Shown: positions 15,717-26,189, numbered from the stretch's first letter. The stretch is DNA of 64,000 bases from Nodosilinea nodulosa PCC 7104 (GCF_000309385.1 NZ_JH976538.1:375332-439331), one strand, 5' to 3'. Numbers and translations are program-made. The notes: generated by a model from the sequence alone, not told the origin.

Positions 15717-18089
15717 ATGCAAACACCATTCCGCACCGTCGCCGTTCTCGGAGCCGGGGTCATGGGAACCCAGATCGCGGCTCACCTGGCCAATGCTGGC
15801 CTGACCGTTCACCTGCTCGAACTCCCCGCCAAAGATGGCAATAAAAACGACCTGGTAGAGGGAGCGTTCAACAAAGCCCGCAAGCAGTCGCCGCCGATTT
15901 TCTATACCCAGCAGGCGGCCAAGCGGGTCATCCTGGGCAACTACGACGAGCATTTCGATCGCCTGGCCAGGGTCGACTGGGTGATTGAAGCAGTGGTCGA
16001 AAACCTGGCCATCAAGCAGGACCTGATGGCCAGGGTAGAGCGCACGGTGGGGGCGAGCACGGTAATTTCCACCAACACCAGCGGGCTGCTGATTCACCAG
16101 GTGGCAGAGGGCAGGTCGCGCTCCTTCAAACAGCGTTTTTTGGGCACCCACTTCTTCAACCCACCCCGCTACCTGAAGCTGCTCGAACTCATTCCCACCG
16201 CCGATACCGACCCCGCCGTGGTGGAGCGGGTAGCGGCATTTGGCCGCGATCGCCTGGGCAAAGGCATCGTCATCGCCAAAGACACTCCCAACTTTATTGC
16301 CAACCGCATCGGCGTGTTTGTCTCGATGCTGGGCATCCGCGCTTTCGTGGGCGGCGACTACACCATAGAAGAAATCGACGCCCTCACCGGCACCCTGGTG
16401 GGGCGGCCCAAGTCGGCTACCTTCCGCACGGCGGACCTGGTGGGGCTAGATACGCTGCTCTACGTGGCCGACAACCTCTATCCAGCCATTTCCCACGACG
16501 AGCGACGAGAGTATTTTCAAGTCCCCGAACTGCTGCGCAAGCTGGTGGCCACCGGCACCCTGGGGGCCAAGGCAGGCCAGGGCTTTTATAAAAAGGTCGA
16601 CGGCGAAATTCGCTCGCTGAACCCTCAAACCTTTGGTTACGACTCTCCCCGTCCGGTCAATCTAGGTAATCTGGACGGTCTGAAGAAAAAAGATTTGGCG
16701 GAACAGCTGCGCCAGTTGTATAGCGATCGCGGGCGGGCCGGAGCCTTTTTCCGCCAGACCATGCTCGAAACCCTGGCCTACAGCGCTAACCGCATTCCCG
16801 AAATTGCCGACAGCCCTGCCGATATCGATCGCGCCATGGTCTGGGGCTTTGGCTGGGACATCGGCCCCTTCGCCATCTGGGATGCCCTGGGCTTTGAGCG
16901 AGTCATTCAGGACATGGCCCAGGCTGGGCTGACCCTGCCACCCTGGGTCGAGCGCATGCAGAAAGCCGGGGCCACAGGCTTCTACAGTGCCGACCCCGCC
17001 CTCTCCGCGCCCTCTGTCTATGTGCCTGGCGAAAGCTATGTCGCCCTGGATGTTCCTACCAACGAACTCCACCTCGCCGATCTCAAAGATCGGCCTCCCC
17101 TCTGGCACAACAGCGAGGCCGCCCTGCTCGATGCCGGAAACGGCGTGACCCTGTTCGAGTTTCGCTCCAAGGCCAACACCCTCAGCACCAAAGTGGTTGA
17201 AGGCCTGGATGCTGCCCTCGATTGGCTAGCCGCCCACGACGACTACCACGGCATGGTGATCGGCAACGAAGGCCCCAACTTCTGCGTCGGCATCAACCTC
17301 GCCGAGGTCGGCAAAATCGCCCAGTGGGAAAATCTCAACCCCCTCAACCGCAACCATCGCACCATCGCCAAGCTGCTCCACGCCGTCCAGGCTCTGGTGC
17401 AGCGCATTCACTATTTCCCGAAACCCGTGGTGGCCGCCATTCAGGGTCGGGTTCTGGGCGGCGGCTGCGAACTGGCGATGGCCTGCCCCCACGTCGTCGC
17501 CGACGCCGAAACCTACATCGGCCTGGTAGAACTGGGCGTCGGGCTGATTCCCGCCGGGGGCGGCCTGATGCGCCTGGCCCGCTGGGCTGGTCAGCGCGCG
17601 ATCTCTGACGAATACGCCGACATTCTGCCCTGGCTAAAGCAGGTGTTTCGTACCGTCGGTATGGCCCAGGTTTCCAACAGCGCCTACGAAGGCATTGAGT
17701 TAGGCTTCTTGCCCGCCACTGCGCAAATTGTCATGAACGGCGATCGCCGCCTCTACGCCGCCAAGCACAAGGTTCTCTGCCTGCACCACATGGGCTACGC
17801 CCCCCCGCCCCATCAGCCCATCCCCGTGCTCGGCCAACCCGCCCGCACCGTGCTAGAGCACATGGCCTACGTCATGCACGCCGGTAACTTCATCAGCGAC
17901 TACGATCGCAGCCTCGCCAACCGCCTCGCCTACGTCCTCACCGGCGGCGACCTCACCGTCCCCGCCCTGGTCGATGAAGCCTACCTGCTGGGCCTGGAAG
18001 GCGACAACTTCCTGCCCCTGATCGACGAACCCAAGACCAAAGAGCGCCTGCTGCACATGCTGAAAACCAAGAAACCCCTGAGGAATTGA
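15717..18089 (+). CDS. 3-hydroxyacyl-CoA dehydrogenase/enoyl-CoA hydratase (FadN/FadB type)
   Basis: 790 residues, the length of Bacillus FadN. The N-terminal half is a hydroxyacyl-CoA dehydrogenase: Rossmann motif VLGAGVMGTQIAAHLANAG (from about residue 9), GTHFFNPPRYLKLLELIP near residue 147, and a second HAD domain after about residue 300. The C-terminal half is a crotonase: GPNFCVGINL near 519, and oxyanion and catalytic segments GGGCELAMA near 581 and GLVELGVGLIPAGGG near 603, which keep the two expected glutamates. The domain order (dehydrogenase first) is that of FadN rather than E. coli FadB. It would catalyse hydration of enoyl-CoA and NAD-dependent oxidation of 3-hydroxyacyl-CoA. 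An AAGGAG ribosome site precedes the ATG. Confidence 0.92.
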   Translation: MQTPFRTVAVLGAGVMGTQIAAHLANAGLTVHLLELPAKDGNKNDLVEGAFNKARKQSPPIFYTQQAAKRVILGNYDEHFDRLARVDWVIEAVVENLAIKQDLMARVERTVGASTVISTNTSGLLIHQVAEGRSRSFKQRFLGTHFFNPPRYLKLLELIPTADTDPAVVERVAAFGRDRLGKGIVIAKDTPNFIANRIGVFVSMLGIRAFVGGDYTIEEIDALTGTLVGRPKSATFRTADLVGLDTLLYVADNLYPAISHDERREYFQVPELLRKLVATGTLGAKAGQGFYKKVDGEIRSLNPQTFGYDSPRPVNLGNLDGLKKKDLAEQLRQLYSDRGRAGAFFRQTMLETLAYSANRIPEIADSPADIDRAMVWGFGWDIGPFAIWDALGFERVIQDMAQAGLTLPPWVERMQKAGATGFYSADPALSAPSVYVPGESYVALDVPTNELHLADLKDRPPLWHNSEAALLDAGNGVTLFEFRSKANTLSTKVVEGLDAALDWLAAHDDYHGMVIGNEGPNFCVGINLAEVGKIAQWENLNPLNRNHRTIAKLLHAVQALVQRIHYFPKPVVAAIQGRVLGGGCELAMACPHVVADAETYIGLVELGVGLIPAGGGLMRLARWAGQRAISDEYADILPWLKQVFRTVGMAQVSNSAYEGIELGFLPATAQIVMNGDRRLYAAKHKVLCLHHMGYAPPPHQPIPVLGQPARTVLEHMAYVMHAGNFISDYDRSLANRLAYVLTGGDLTVPALVDEAYLLGLEGDNFLPLIDEPKTKERLLHMLKTKKPLRN

Positions 18090-18245
18090 GGGGTGAGGGA
18101 GGTGGGGAAGGTGGGGGAGGTGGGGAAGGTGAGGGAGGTGGGGAAGAACTCAAACTCCCCCATCTCCCCCATCCCCCCTATCTCCCCCACCTCCCCTATC
18201 TCCCCCACTCCAAAACACCATCACTCCCCCACTCCCCACTCCGGA
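18090..18245. repeat. G-rich then C-rich short tandem repeats
   Basis: About 60 bp of GGGGAAGGTGGGGGAGGT-type units are followed by about 85 bp of CTCCCCCATCTCCCCCAT-type units on the same strand. The halves are complementary and would fold back on each other. Similar units (short tandemly repeated sequences known from cyanobacteria) flank other fad genes here. No gene lies between the halves at this site. Confidence 0.75.
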
Positions 18246-18255
18246 GACTCCCGCC

Positions 18256-19437
<1,182 letters not shown>

Positions 19438-19472
19438 ATTGAGGGTGGGGGAGATAGGGGAGGTGGGGAGGT

Positions 19473-19862
19473 TTAGAGAAGCCAGGATTTGGGGTTTTTG
19501 ATCAGGCTGACTAGGCCGCTTAGGACTTGGTTGTAGGTTGAGTAGATCGTTTTAGCCCGGTCGCTTTCTAGGTAGTGACACTTGACTGCAAACTTCAGCC
19601 AAACCTGGGTTTCAGCGGCTTCGGCTTCACAATCACTCAGTTTCGCAATAAAAGCGGCCTGATACCGCCGCTTTCGCCAAGCCTCCGCCATATTGGCACA
19701 CACCGACCGAGACGATCGCCGCATCTGATCCGTCAGCGAATACCGCTCCTCCACCGGAAAGGTCTTGCTCAGCTCAAAAATCTCCATCGCCGCCCCAAAC
19801 GCCAGCTGATATATCACCAAATCCTCATGACTCCTGATCACCCCCCTCTCCCTCTCTCCCAT
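19473..19862 (-). CDS. Four-helix-bundle protein (S23/IVS type), second copy
   Basis: 129 residues if started at the internal ATG at 19862; a start at 19925 would add a glycine-rich stretch encoded by low-complexity repeat and is less likely. The family pattern is clear: HEDLVIYQLAFGAAMEIFELSKTFP, YSLTDQMRRSSRSVCANMAEAW, KLSDCEAEAAETQVWLKFA. It differs markedly from the copy at 15203, so it is not a recent duplicate. It too is on the strand opposite to the fad genes, and it is bracketed by G-rich repeats on the left (19440-19470) and C-rich repeats on the right (19830-19925). Function is unknown. Confidence 0.85.
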   Translation of the reverse strand: MGERERGVIRSHEDLVIYQLAFGAAMEIFELSKTFPVEERYSLTDQMRRSSRSVCANMAEAWRKRRYQAAFIAKLSDCEAEAAETQVWLKFAVKCHYLESDRAKTIYSTYNQVLSGLVSLIKNPKSWLL

Positions 19863-19947
19863 TCCCTTTTTCTCCCTTCTTCCCAATCCATACACCCAAT
19901 AATTCCCCTCTCCACCTCCCCTCACTAATCACGGAAACCCACCAACC

Positions 19948-22305
19948 ATGCTCCTCCCTACTTTCCTCCCCACCCTCCCCATCTCCCCCACCCTCTTCAT
20001 CTCCCCCATCCTCCCCATCTCCCTTGTCTTCCTCATCCTCGCCATTCCCCCCCTCCGTCGCACCCTCATCTCCGCTCCCCTCGGCAAGATCGCCCGCAAG
20101 CGGCTGCCCAAAATCTCCGACACCGAGCGGGCCGCGATCGAAGCGGGTCAGGTCTGGGTGGAGGGCGAATTCTTCTCGGGTCAGCCCGACTGGCAGCGGC
20201 TGCTGAACGAGCCTTACCCCCAGGTGCCGCCGGAGGTGCAGGCCTTCCTCGATGGGCCGGTGGAGCGGGTCTGCCAGATGGCCACCGACTGGGAGATCTA
20301 CCAGCGCAAGGACCTGCCCCCCGAGGTGTGGAAATACCTCAAGCACGAAAAATTCTTTGGCATGATGATTCCCGCAGAGTTTGGCGGTTTGGGCTTCTCG
20401 AACCTGGCCTACAGCGCGGTGATGGTGAAGCTGGCCTCGCGCTCCTTTACCCACGTGGCCACGGTGGGGGTGGCCAATTCCCTCGGCCCGGCCAAGCTGC
20501 TGCTGCGCTACGGCACCCCCGAGCAAAAGGCCCGCTACCTGCCCCGCCTGGCCATTGGCGAAGAAATTCCCTGCTTTGCGCTCACGGAACCCCTGGCCGG
20601 GTCTGACGCGGCCAGCCTGACCGCACGGGGGGAGGTGTTCAAGGGCGAAGACGGCCAGCTCTACCTGCGGCTGAACTGGCGGAAGCGGTACATTACCCTG
20701 GGCGCGATCGCCACCCTGATCGGCCTGGCCTTCCGCCTCTACGACCCCGATAACCTGTTGGGCCAGGGGCACGATGTCGGCATCACCTGCGCCCTGGTGC
20801 CGAGGGAAACGCCTGGGGTGGTGATCGATCGCCGACACGATCCCATGGGCGTGCCCTTCTTTAACTCCCCCGTCGAGGGCCACGACGTGGTGCTGCCCAT
20901 CGAGCAGATTATCGGCGGCGTGGCCCAAGCGGGCCAGGGCTGGAAGATGCTGATGCAGACCCTGGCAGCGGGGCGGGGCATCAGCTTCCCCGCCACCTGT
21001 ACGGGGGTGGCCAAGCTGGTGTCGCGGGTAGCCAGTGCCCACAGCGTCGTGCGCCAGCAGTTTGGCCTGCCCATCGGCCGGTTCGAGGGCGTCGAAGAAC
21101 CCCTGGCCCGCATCGCCGGGTTGACCTACGTAATCGATGCCGCCCGCCTCTACACCTGCGGAGCGGTGGATAGCGGAGCGCAGCCTGCGGTGGTGAGCGC
21201 GATCGCAAAGTACCAGACCACCGAACTAGCCCGCCACATCGTCAACGACGGCATGGATATTCTGGGCGGCTCCGGCATTTGCCGGGGACCGCGCAACCTG
21301 CTGGCCCACGTGTACAACGCCATTCCCATCGCCATCACCGTAGAGGGGGCCAATATCCTCACCCGCACCCTGATGATCTTTGGTCAGGGGGTAATCCGCT
21401 GCCACCCCTACCTCTACAGCGAGATTCAGGCCCTCTACGACAGCGACTGGGTCGCCTTTGACCGACTGCTGTGGGGCCATACAGAGGCGTTTATTCGCAA
21501 CGTCGCTCGCTCGGTGGCCCTGGGGCTGACTCGGGGGCGACTGGCTTCATCCCCCGTCGGTGGTTCCACCGCCATCTACTACCGCAAACTGTCCTGGGCT
21601 TCGGCCACCTTTGCCGTCCTCACCGATGTCGCGCTGCTCCGCTACGGCGGCAGCCTCAAGCGTCACGAAAAAATCACCGGCCGCTACGCCGACGCCCTTT
21701 CCTGGCTGTATCTGACCAGCGCCGTCCTGCGCCGGTTTGAGGCCGAGGGGCGGCCTGAGGCAGACCTGGCGACGGTGCATTGGGCCGCTCAGTATGGCCT
21801 GGTTCAAATTCAAACCGCCTTTGAGGGCATTGCCAGTAACCTGTCGCTGCCCGTTGTAGGAGGTCTAATCAAACCTTTGTTAGGGCTAGGACTGCGGTTA
21901 AATCCCCTGGCGACTCTTCTCAGCGATCGCCTGGGTCACCAGGTAGCGAAGGATTTGCAAACGGTTGGGGCAATGCGCGATCGCCTCACCGCTGGCCTCT
22001 ACCTCCCCACCGACCCCACCGAAGCCCTGGGCCGCCTTGAGGTTGCCCACCGCCTCAGCCAGCAGGTCGAGCCTATCCATCGCCGCCTCAAAGAAGCTGT
22101 CCGCAGCGGGCAGCTTGCCACCAACGGGCCAGATTCCCTAGAAACCCTGGCGCTCCGAGCGGGGCTGCTCACCCAGGCCGAATGGGACCTGCTGCGAACC
22201 GCAGATCAGGCCCGCAAAGACGCCATCCAGGTCGATGCCTTTAGCTTTGAGGAATATCAGACCGGAACAGCCGTGGAACCTGTGGCCGCAAAGGCCACCT
22301 TATAG
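19948..22305 (+). CDS. fadE: Acyl-CoA dehydrogenase, long FadE type
   Basis: 785 residues, close to E. coli FadE (814) and much longer than ordinary 380-residue dehydrogenases. Matching stretches are ISAPLGKIARKRLPKISDTE, the GxxWWEGxFF-like QVWVEGEFFSGQPDW, EQKARYLPRLAIGEEIPCFALTEPLAGSDAA, WRKRYITLGAIATLIGLAF, RIAGLTYVIDAARLYT, and ITVEGANILTRTLMIFGQGVIRCHPY. It would carry out the first oxidation of acyl-CoA, passing electrons to an electron-transfer flavoprotein not seen here. The first ~37 residues form a hydrophobic, proline-rich segment (probable membrane anchor, as in FadE) encoded by the same CTCCCCATC-type repeats that fill nearby spacers. Confidence 0.93.
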   Translation: MLLPTFLPTLPISPTLFISPILPISLVFLILAIPPLRRTLISAPLGKIARKRLPKISDTERAAIEAGQVWVEGEFFSGQPDWQRLLNEPYPQVPPEVQAFLDGPVERVCQMATDWEIYQRKDLPPEVWKYLKHEKFFGMMIPAEFGGLGFSNLAYSAVMVKLASRSFTHVATVGVANSLGPAKLLLRYGTPEQKARYLPRLAIGEEIPCFALTEPLAGSDAASLTARGEVFKGEDGQLYLRLNWRKRYITLGAIATLIGLAFRLYDPDNLLGQGHDVGITCALVPRETPGVVIDRRHDPMGVPFFNSPVEGHDVVLPIEQIIGGVAQAGQGWKMLMQTLAAGRGISFPATCTGVAKLVSRVASAHSVVRQQFGLPIGRFEGVEEPLARIAGLTYVIDAARLYTCGAVDSGAQPAVVSAIAKYQTTELARHIVNDGMDILGGSGICRGPRNLLAHVYNAIPIAITVEGANILTRTLMIFGQGVIRCHPYLYSEIQALYDSDWVAFDRLLWGHTEAFIRNVARSVALGLTRGRLASSPVGGSTAIYYRKLSWASATFAVLTDVALLRYGGSLKRHEKITGRYADALSWLYLTSAVLRRFEAEGRPEADLATVHWAAQYGLVQIQTAFEGIASNLSLPVVGGLIKPLLGLGLRLNPLATLLSDRLGHQVAKDLQTVGAMRDRLTAGLYLPTDPTEALGRLEVAHRLSQQVEPIHRRLKEAVRSGQLATNGPDSLETLALRAGLLTQAEWDLLRTADQARKDAIQVDAFSFEEYQTGTAVEPVAAKATL

Positions 22306-22409
22306 CGGGTGACGAGCGCACTCAACTGAGTTCAATGTATTGAGCGCCCTCTCCGCAATGCCTTACGGTAATGGGAGAGATTGACGGGTGTTGCCATCAT
22401 GGGGGCCAA

Positions 22410-23270
22410 ATGACGCTTTCAGGCAAGCAAAGAACCGAGTTTGCCCGACTGTGGCAGCCCGGCGCTGAGGGCATCGAGCTATTCAGCGCTCAGCTCTATC
22501 GCTACGCCTTCGCCAAGCATATGCACGAGGCCTATACCATTGGCCTCAACCATTGCGGTCTGGGCGGTTGTGACTATCGCGGCAGCGATTACCAGGCCTA
22601 CCCCGGCGGTTTCAATCTCATCCATCCTGGCGAAGTGCACACCGGTCACGTACAGGGAAACCGGGGCTGGGGCTTTCGCAATCTCTACATCAGCGTGCCC
22701 ACTATGGAGCGCATTCTGGCTCAGATCGACTGGCCAGAGTCAACGCTGCCGTACTTTGTGTCTCCCACAAAAGTCAGGGCCGACACCCTGGGGTCGGGGA
22801 TCTTTAGCCGGGTGTTTGCCGCCTTAAACCGCCCAGCTTCGCGGCTAGAACAAGACACGCTGCTGCTGGAGCTGGTGGCGTACTTGGTCGATCGCTATGC
22901 CGATAGGCGTCACAGTTGGCGATCGCCCCAGCCTGAAACCCAGGCCGTGGCGATCGCGCAAGCCTATCTAAAGGAGCACTACGCTGAGAGTATTTCCATT
23001 GCCGCCCTGGCTGACCGGGTCGGACTCAGCCCCTTCTATTTGATTCGCAGCTTTCGTCACCAGGTCGGCTTGCCGCCCCACGGCTATCAGCGCCACTGGC
23101 AGCTGATGCAGGCCAAGCGATCGCTCCATACCTCGCAGCCTCTAGCCGATATTGCGATCGCCCACGGCTTTTACGATCAAAGCCACCTCACCCGCACCTT
23201 CAAGAAAGCTTTTGGCGTTACCCCAGGGCAGTACCGCCAGAGCAATTTTGTCCAAGACCTGCCCAGATAA
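22410..23270 (+). CDS. AraC-family transcriptional regulator
   Basis: 286 residues from the ATG at 22410. The N-terminal cupin-like ligand domain (HMHEAYTIGLNHCGLGGCDYRG...GGFNLIHPGEVHTG) is followed by two helix-turn-helix units: ISIAALADRVGLSPFYLIRSFRHQVGLPPHGYQRHWQLMQAKRSL and PLADIAIAHGFYDQSHLTRTFKKAFGVTPGQYR. It lies 105 bp after fadE and just before a BenE transporter on the same strand. It may sense an aromatic or fatty compound and regulate the transporter, the fad genes, or both. The family is certain and the ligand is unknown. Confidence 0.9.
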   Translation: MTLSGKQRTEFARLWQPGAEGIELFSAQLYRYAFAKHMHEAYTIGLNHCGLGGCDYRGSDYQAYPGGFNLIHPGEVHTGHVQGNRGWGFRNLYISVPTMERILAQIDWPESTLPYFVSPTKVRADTLGSGIFSRVFAALNRPASRLEQDTLLLELVAYLVDRYADRRHSWRSPQPETQAVAIAQAYLKEHYAESISIAALADRVGLSPFYLIRSFRHQVGLPPHGYQRHWQLMQAKRSLHTSQPLADIAIAHGFYDQSHLTRTFKKAFGVTPGQYRQSNFVQDLPR

Positions 23271-23311
23271 CAATCGGTAGCTTGGGGCCAGACGTTTCGT
23301 TTTCGATCGCC

Positions 23312-24514
23312 ATGGCGACCAGGGCATTGTTTAAAGATATCTCGCTGTCGGCCATTATTGCGGGTTTTGTCACCGTGCTAGTCGGCTTCACCAGCTCAGC
23401 GGTAATCGTGTTTCAGGCCGCCCAGGCCCTCAACGCCACCCCCGCCGAAATCGCCTCCTGGATGTGGGCCTTGGGACTGGGCATGGGGCTCACCTGCATT
23501 GGCCTATCCCTGCGCTACCGCGCTCCGGTCGTCACCGCCTGGTCAACCCCCGGCGCCGCCCTGCTCATCACCTCGGCGGCGGGGGTGCCCATGGCCGAAG
23601 CAATCGGCGCATTTTTGGTATCGGGCCTGCTGATTACCCTGGCCGGGTTCACCGGCTGGTTTGAGCGGCTGATGAACCGCATCCCGATTTCCCTGGCGGC
23701 GGGGATGCTGGCTGGGGTGCTGCTGCGCTTTGGGCTGGATGTGTTTACGGCCATGCAGACTCAGTTTGGGATGGTGTTGGCCATGTTTTGCGTCTATTTG
23801 GGCATGCGCCGCACCAATCCGCGCTATGCAGTGGTTGCAGCGCTGGGAGTTGGCGTTGCGATCGCCGCCCTGCAAAACCAAATCCAGCTCGACACCCTCA
23901 GCCTGCAGCTGGCCCAGCCCGTTCTGACCATGCCCCAGTTCTCCCCCGGAGCGCTGATCGGCGTTGCCCTGCCGCTGTTTGTGGTCACCATGGCCTCCCA
24001 AAACGTGCCTGGGGTCGCGGTAATCCGCGCCTCGGGCTACGGCTCCGTGCCCATTTCGCCCATCATCGGCTGGACCGGAGCCGTCACCGTCATCCTGGCC
24101 CCCTTCGGAGCCTTTGCCATTAACCTGGCCGCCATCACCGCCGCCATCTGCATGGGCCGCGAAGCCCACGAAGACCCCGGCAAACGCTACATAGCCGCGA
24201 TCGCCGCCGGATTTTTCTACCTGCTAATCGGCCTGTTTGGGGCCACCGTCGCCGCCGTCTTTGCCGCCTTCCCGTCGGAGCTGGTGCTGGCGATCGCCGG
24301 TCTAGCCCTGCTCGGCACCATCGGCAACGGCCTCTTCACCGCCCTGAAAGCAGAGCGCGATCGCGAACCCGCCCTGATCACCTTCCTCGTCACCGCCTCC
24401 GGCATCACCCTGCTCGGCATCGGCTCCGCCTTCTGGGGCCTGATCGCCGGCACCCTCGCCCTCGCCATCTATCAATTCAAATTCCAAACCAGGCCAATCT
24501 CAAAAAAAGACTAA
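23312..24514 (+). CDS. BenE-family benzoate/H+ symporter-like membrane protein
   Basis: 400 residues from the ATG at 23312 with about 12 hydrophobic segments. The BenE pattern is visible: AGFVTVLVGFTSSAVIVFQAA, the APVVTAWSTPGAALL segment, RIPISLAAGMLAGVLLRFG, MASQNVPGVAVIRASGY and GAFAINLAAITAAICMG. BenE proteins import benzoate with protons in aromatic degraders; in other bacteria the substrate is often unknown. No benzoate-degradation gene is visible nearby. The gene starts 41 bp after the AraC regulator stop, which suggests co-transcription. Inner-membrane location is expected. Confidence 0.9.
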   Translation: MATRALFKDISLSAIIAGFVTVLVGFTSSAVIVFQAAQALNATPAEIASWMWALGLGMGLTCIGLSLRYRAPVVTAWSTPGAALLITSAAGVPMAEAIGAFLVSGLLITLAGFTGWFERLMNRIPISLAAGMLAGVLLRFGLDVFTAMQTQFGMVLAMFCVYLGMRRTNPRYAVVAALGVGVAIAALQNQIQLDTLSLQLAQPVLTMPQFSPGALIGVALPLFVVTMASQNVPGVAVIRASGYGSVPISPIIGWTGAVTVILAPFGAFAINLAAITAAICMGREAHEDPGKRYIAAIAAGFFYLLIGLFGATVAAVFAAFPSELVLAIAGLALLGTIGNGLFTALKAERDREPALITFLVTASGITLLGIGSAFWGLIAGTLALAIYQFKFQTRPISKKD

Positions 24515-24663
24515 ACAATCTCCCCTACAGACTCAAACACAGCCAACCAAGTCTCAAAAAAAGACCATACCCCCCTGTCCCCTCCATCCCCCCTGCCCCC
24601 TTATCTTCCCCACCTTCCCCATCCCCCCACCTTCCCCATCCCCCCCTCACCCCATCACCCCCC
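24515..24663. repeat. C-rich short tandem repeats between convergent genes
   Basis: CCCCACCTTCCCCATCC-type units fill about 24585-24663 and run into the 3' end of the opposite-strand nuclease gene. Upstream of them TCTCAAAAAAAGAC appears twice (near 24498 and 24552). Confidence 0.65.
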
Positions 24664-25341
24664 TCACCCCATCCCTCCCCTCCCCCTCCTCCGCTCAAAC
24701 TCCCCCAACCTCCGCTCAAACTCCCCCCAATGCCCCTCCATATCCGCCAGCGACACCTCAAACCGTTGAGCGGGTTGATCGGCTAGCGCGATCGCAATCA
24801 GCCCCTTCTCCACCTCCAGCCCAAACTCGGCATAGACCTCAGTCGCCGCCGCCCGGTAGGCCGCAATCTGCAAAAAATAATCTCCCAGCCACTCAGGCTT
24901 TTTGGGCCGCAGCGCCGTTTTCCAGTCGCAGAGGTGCAGTTGCCCATCTATGACGACCAGCGCATCGGGGAACCCGATAAACCCCGCCGAGTGCCACACC
25001 GCCCCTTCCACCAGCAGCACCGCCTCCACCTGGGCCAGCAGAGGTTGCATAGAATCCCAGTAGCCCGTCAAGTCGGCGGGGATAGTGACCGGTTCATCGT
25101 TCAGGTAGGCGGCAATTTGTTTGTGCAGCCGCGTGCCCGCCGACGAAGCCTGACCCGAAATACGCTGAGATTCCTCAGCCCCCACCCACTGCCGCCATCG
25201 CTGCAAAGCCTCCCGCGCTTCCTGGGGTTTCGTGGCCGACAGCACCGTGGTCACGCCGGGGTAGCAGCGCCCTTCAATTTCGTAGACCATTTTGCGGTCG
25301 CGGCGCACCCGCTTAGCCGAGTAGTGGGGAAGCCTGTCCAT
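24664..25341 (-). CDS. PD-(D/E)XK nuclease superfamily protein
   Basis: 225 residues from the ATG at 25341 (the TTG two codons upstream is less likely). Active-site motifs are visible: GFIGFPDALVVID (Asp), LHLCDWKTA (D-x-K) and the helix YFLQIAAYRAA with the QxxxY pattern seen in RecB-like and MGME1-like exonucleases. The N-terminus KMVYEIEGRCYPGVTTVLSATK and an RLHKQIAAYL segment also fit that group. The C-terminal ~20 residues are arginine/glycine-rich and encoded by the neighbouring low-complexity repeat, so the natural end may have been altered. It is a single gene on its strand; the physiological role is unknown. Confidence 0.8.
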   Translation of the reverse strand: MDRLPHYSAKRVRRDRKMVYEIEGRCYPGVTTVLSATKPQEAREALQRWRQWVGAEESQRISGQASSAGTRLHKQIAAYLNDEPVTIPADLTGYWDSMQPLLAQVEAVLLVEGAVWHSAGFIGFPDALVVIDGQLHLCDWKTALRPKKPEWLGDYFLQIAAYRAAATEVYAEFGLEVEKGLIAIALADQPAQRFEVSLADMEGHWGEFERRLGEFERRRGRGGMG

Positions 25342-25820
25342 TTTCAACCGACCCTAGATCGCAACCAAGTTTTGAGCATAGGCCATCCCAGAGATCCTGT
25401 CATAAGACTCATTCACATCCATCGTGGACCCAATCTAAAATACTTAGGTCTTAAAGAGAGACAGACCTGAGCCACTTCATGCAGCCCCCTTAGTCGGAAA
25501 CTTTATAAGACTCAAGCAGATAATCCTTGGACCTTTTATGAAGCCAACAGGTCCCAAAAAGAGACTCAACAGCCCACAAAGCAGTCTTATGCGTCTCACA
25601 GAAAGACCTTTCGAGATACTATCGAGTCTCAAGACAAGACAACCGATCTATTCAGCAGCACGCCCGAAGCGCTGTGCACTGTGCGCAACGGCAGGATATC
25701 CATTTCTACATAGCGAAGGCAGGTCAATAGCCAGAATCTAGATTAAGACTCATCCTAAAACTGCGGATGCACCCACAGGAACTCCCCTTGCTAGATCACC
25801 GGAAACAGCTTTCAAGAATG
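25342..25820. other. Gene-free spacer with repeated AGACTCA motif
   Basis: No gene is convincing. AAGACTCA occurs at 25404-25411, 25507-25514 and 25745-25752, GAGACTCA at 25561-25568 and GAGTCTC at 25624-25630. AGGTCT and AGACCT near 25445 and 25463 form a small dyad. Confidence 0.5.
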
Positions 25821-25947
25821 CCTGATTGACTGACAAAAGTTCTGATGTAGGTTGGTGTTGAGCGAAGCGTTCGCGTAGCGTCTCTAGGGGAGAAAACCCA
25901 ACACCAGTAAGGGTTTTGTTGGGTTCTGCTGGCGCTTCACCCAACCT
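25821..25947 (+). repeat. MITE-like repeat, copy 1 (right end missing)
   Basis: It starts with CCTGATTGACTGACAAAA and shares the internal GTAGGTTGGTGTTGAGCGAA and GGGTTTTGTTGGGTT segments with the copies at 27334 and 29109, but its right terminal repeat is absent. It lies just left of the IS110 element. Confidence 0.85.
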
Positions 25948-25995
25948 TGCATATAAGCGGTACGCCCCTCGGATTTATCCTAAAGGCCTATCGTT

Positions 25996-26169
25996 GTGGG
26001 GAGGACTCCGAACCCAACCTCAAGCTTCCAAGCTTGCTTCGTAGATTCATCAGAGCCTCCCCACCCCTCAAGCCGTCACCCCAAGCAGCCTAGACAGTAT
26101 GCTGGGCCACCCTCTAGTAGGAACCCGGATTCCGCAAGGATAGTGCGCTTGTAGAGTGACTCGGTGACG
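25996..26169 (+). ncRNA. Candidate IS110 bridge RNA
   Basis: Directly upstream of the IS110 transposase are two large folded units. Unit 1 is a stem of GTGGGGAGG-A-CTC (25996-26008) with GAG-CCTCCCCAC (26053-26064), holding an inner perfect hairpin CAAGCTT/AAGCTTG at 26021-26036. Unit 2 is a stem CGTCACC (26074-26080) with GGTGACG (26163-26169), enclosing CTCTA/TAGAG (26112-26116, 26152-26156). Known IS110 elements encode, in the left non-coding end, a bridge RNA with target- and donor-binding loops. Position and shape fit; loop pairing was not tested. Confidence 0.55.
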
Positions 26170-26189
26170 ACAAACACAGGAGTAGGCTG

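Noticed and set aside
25538-25741. 67-codon plus-strand frame
   Set aside because: Lies in the AGACTCA motif spacer, without ribosome site or recognisable protein features.
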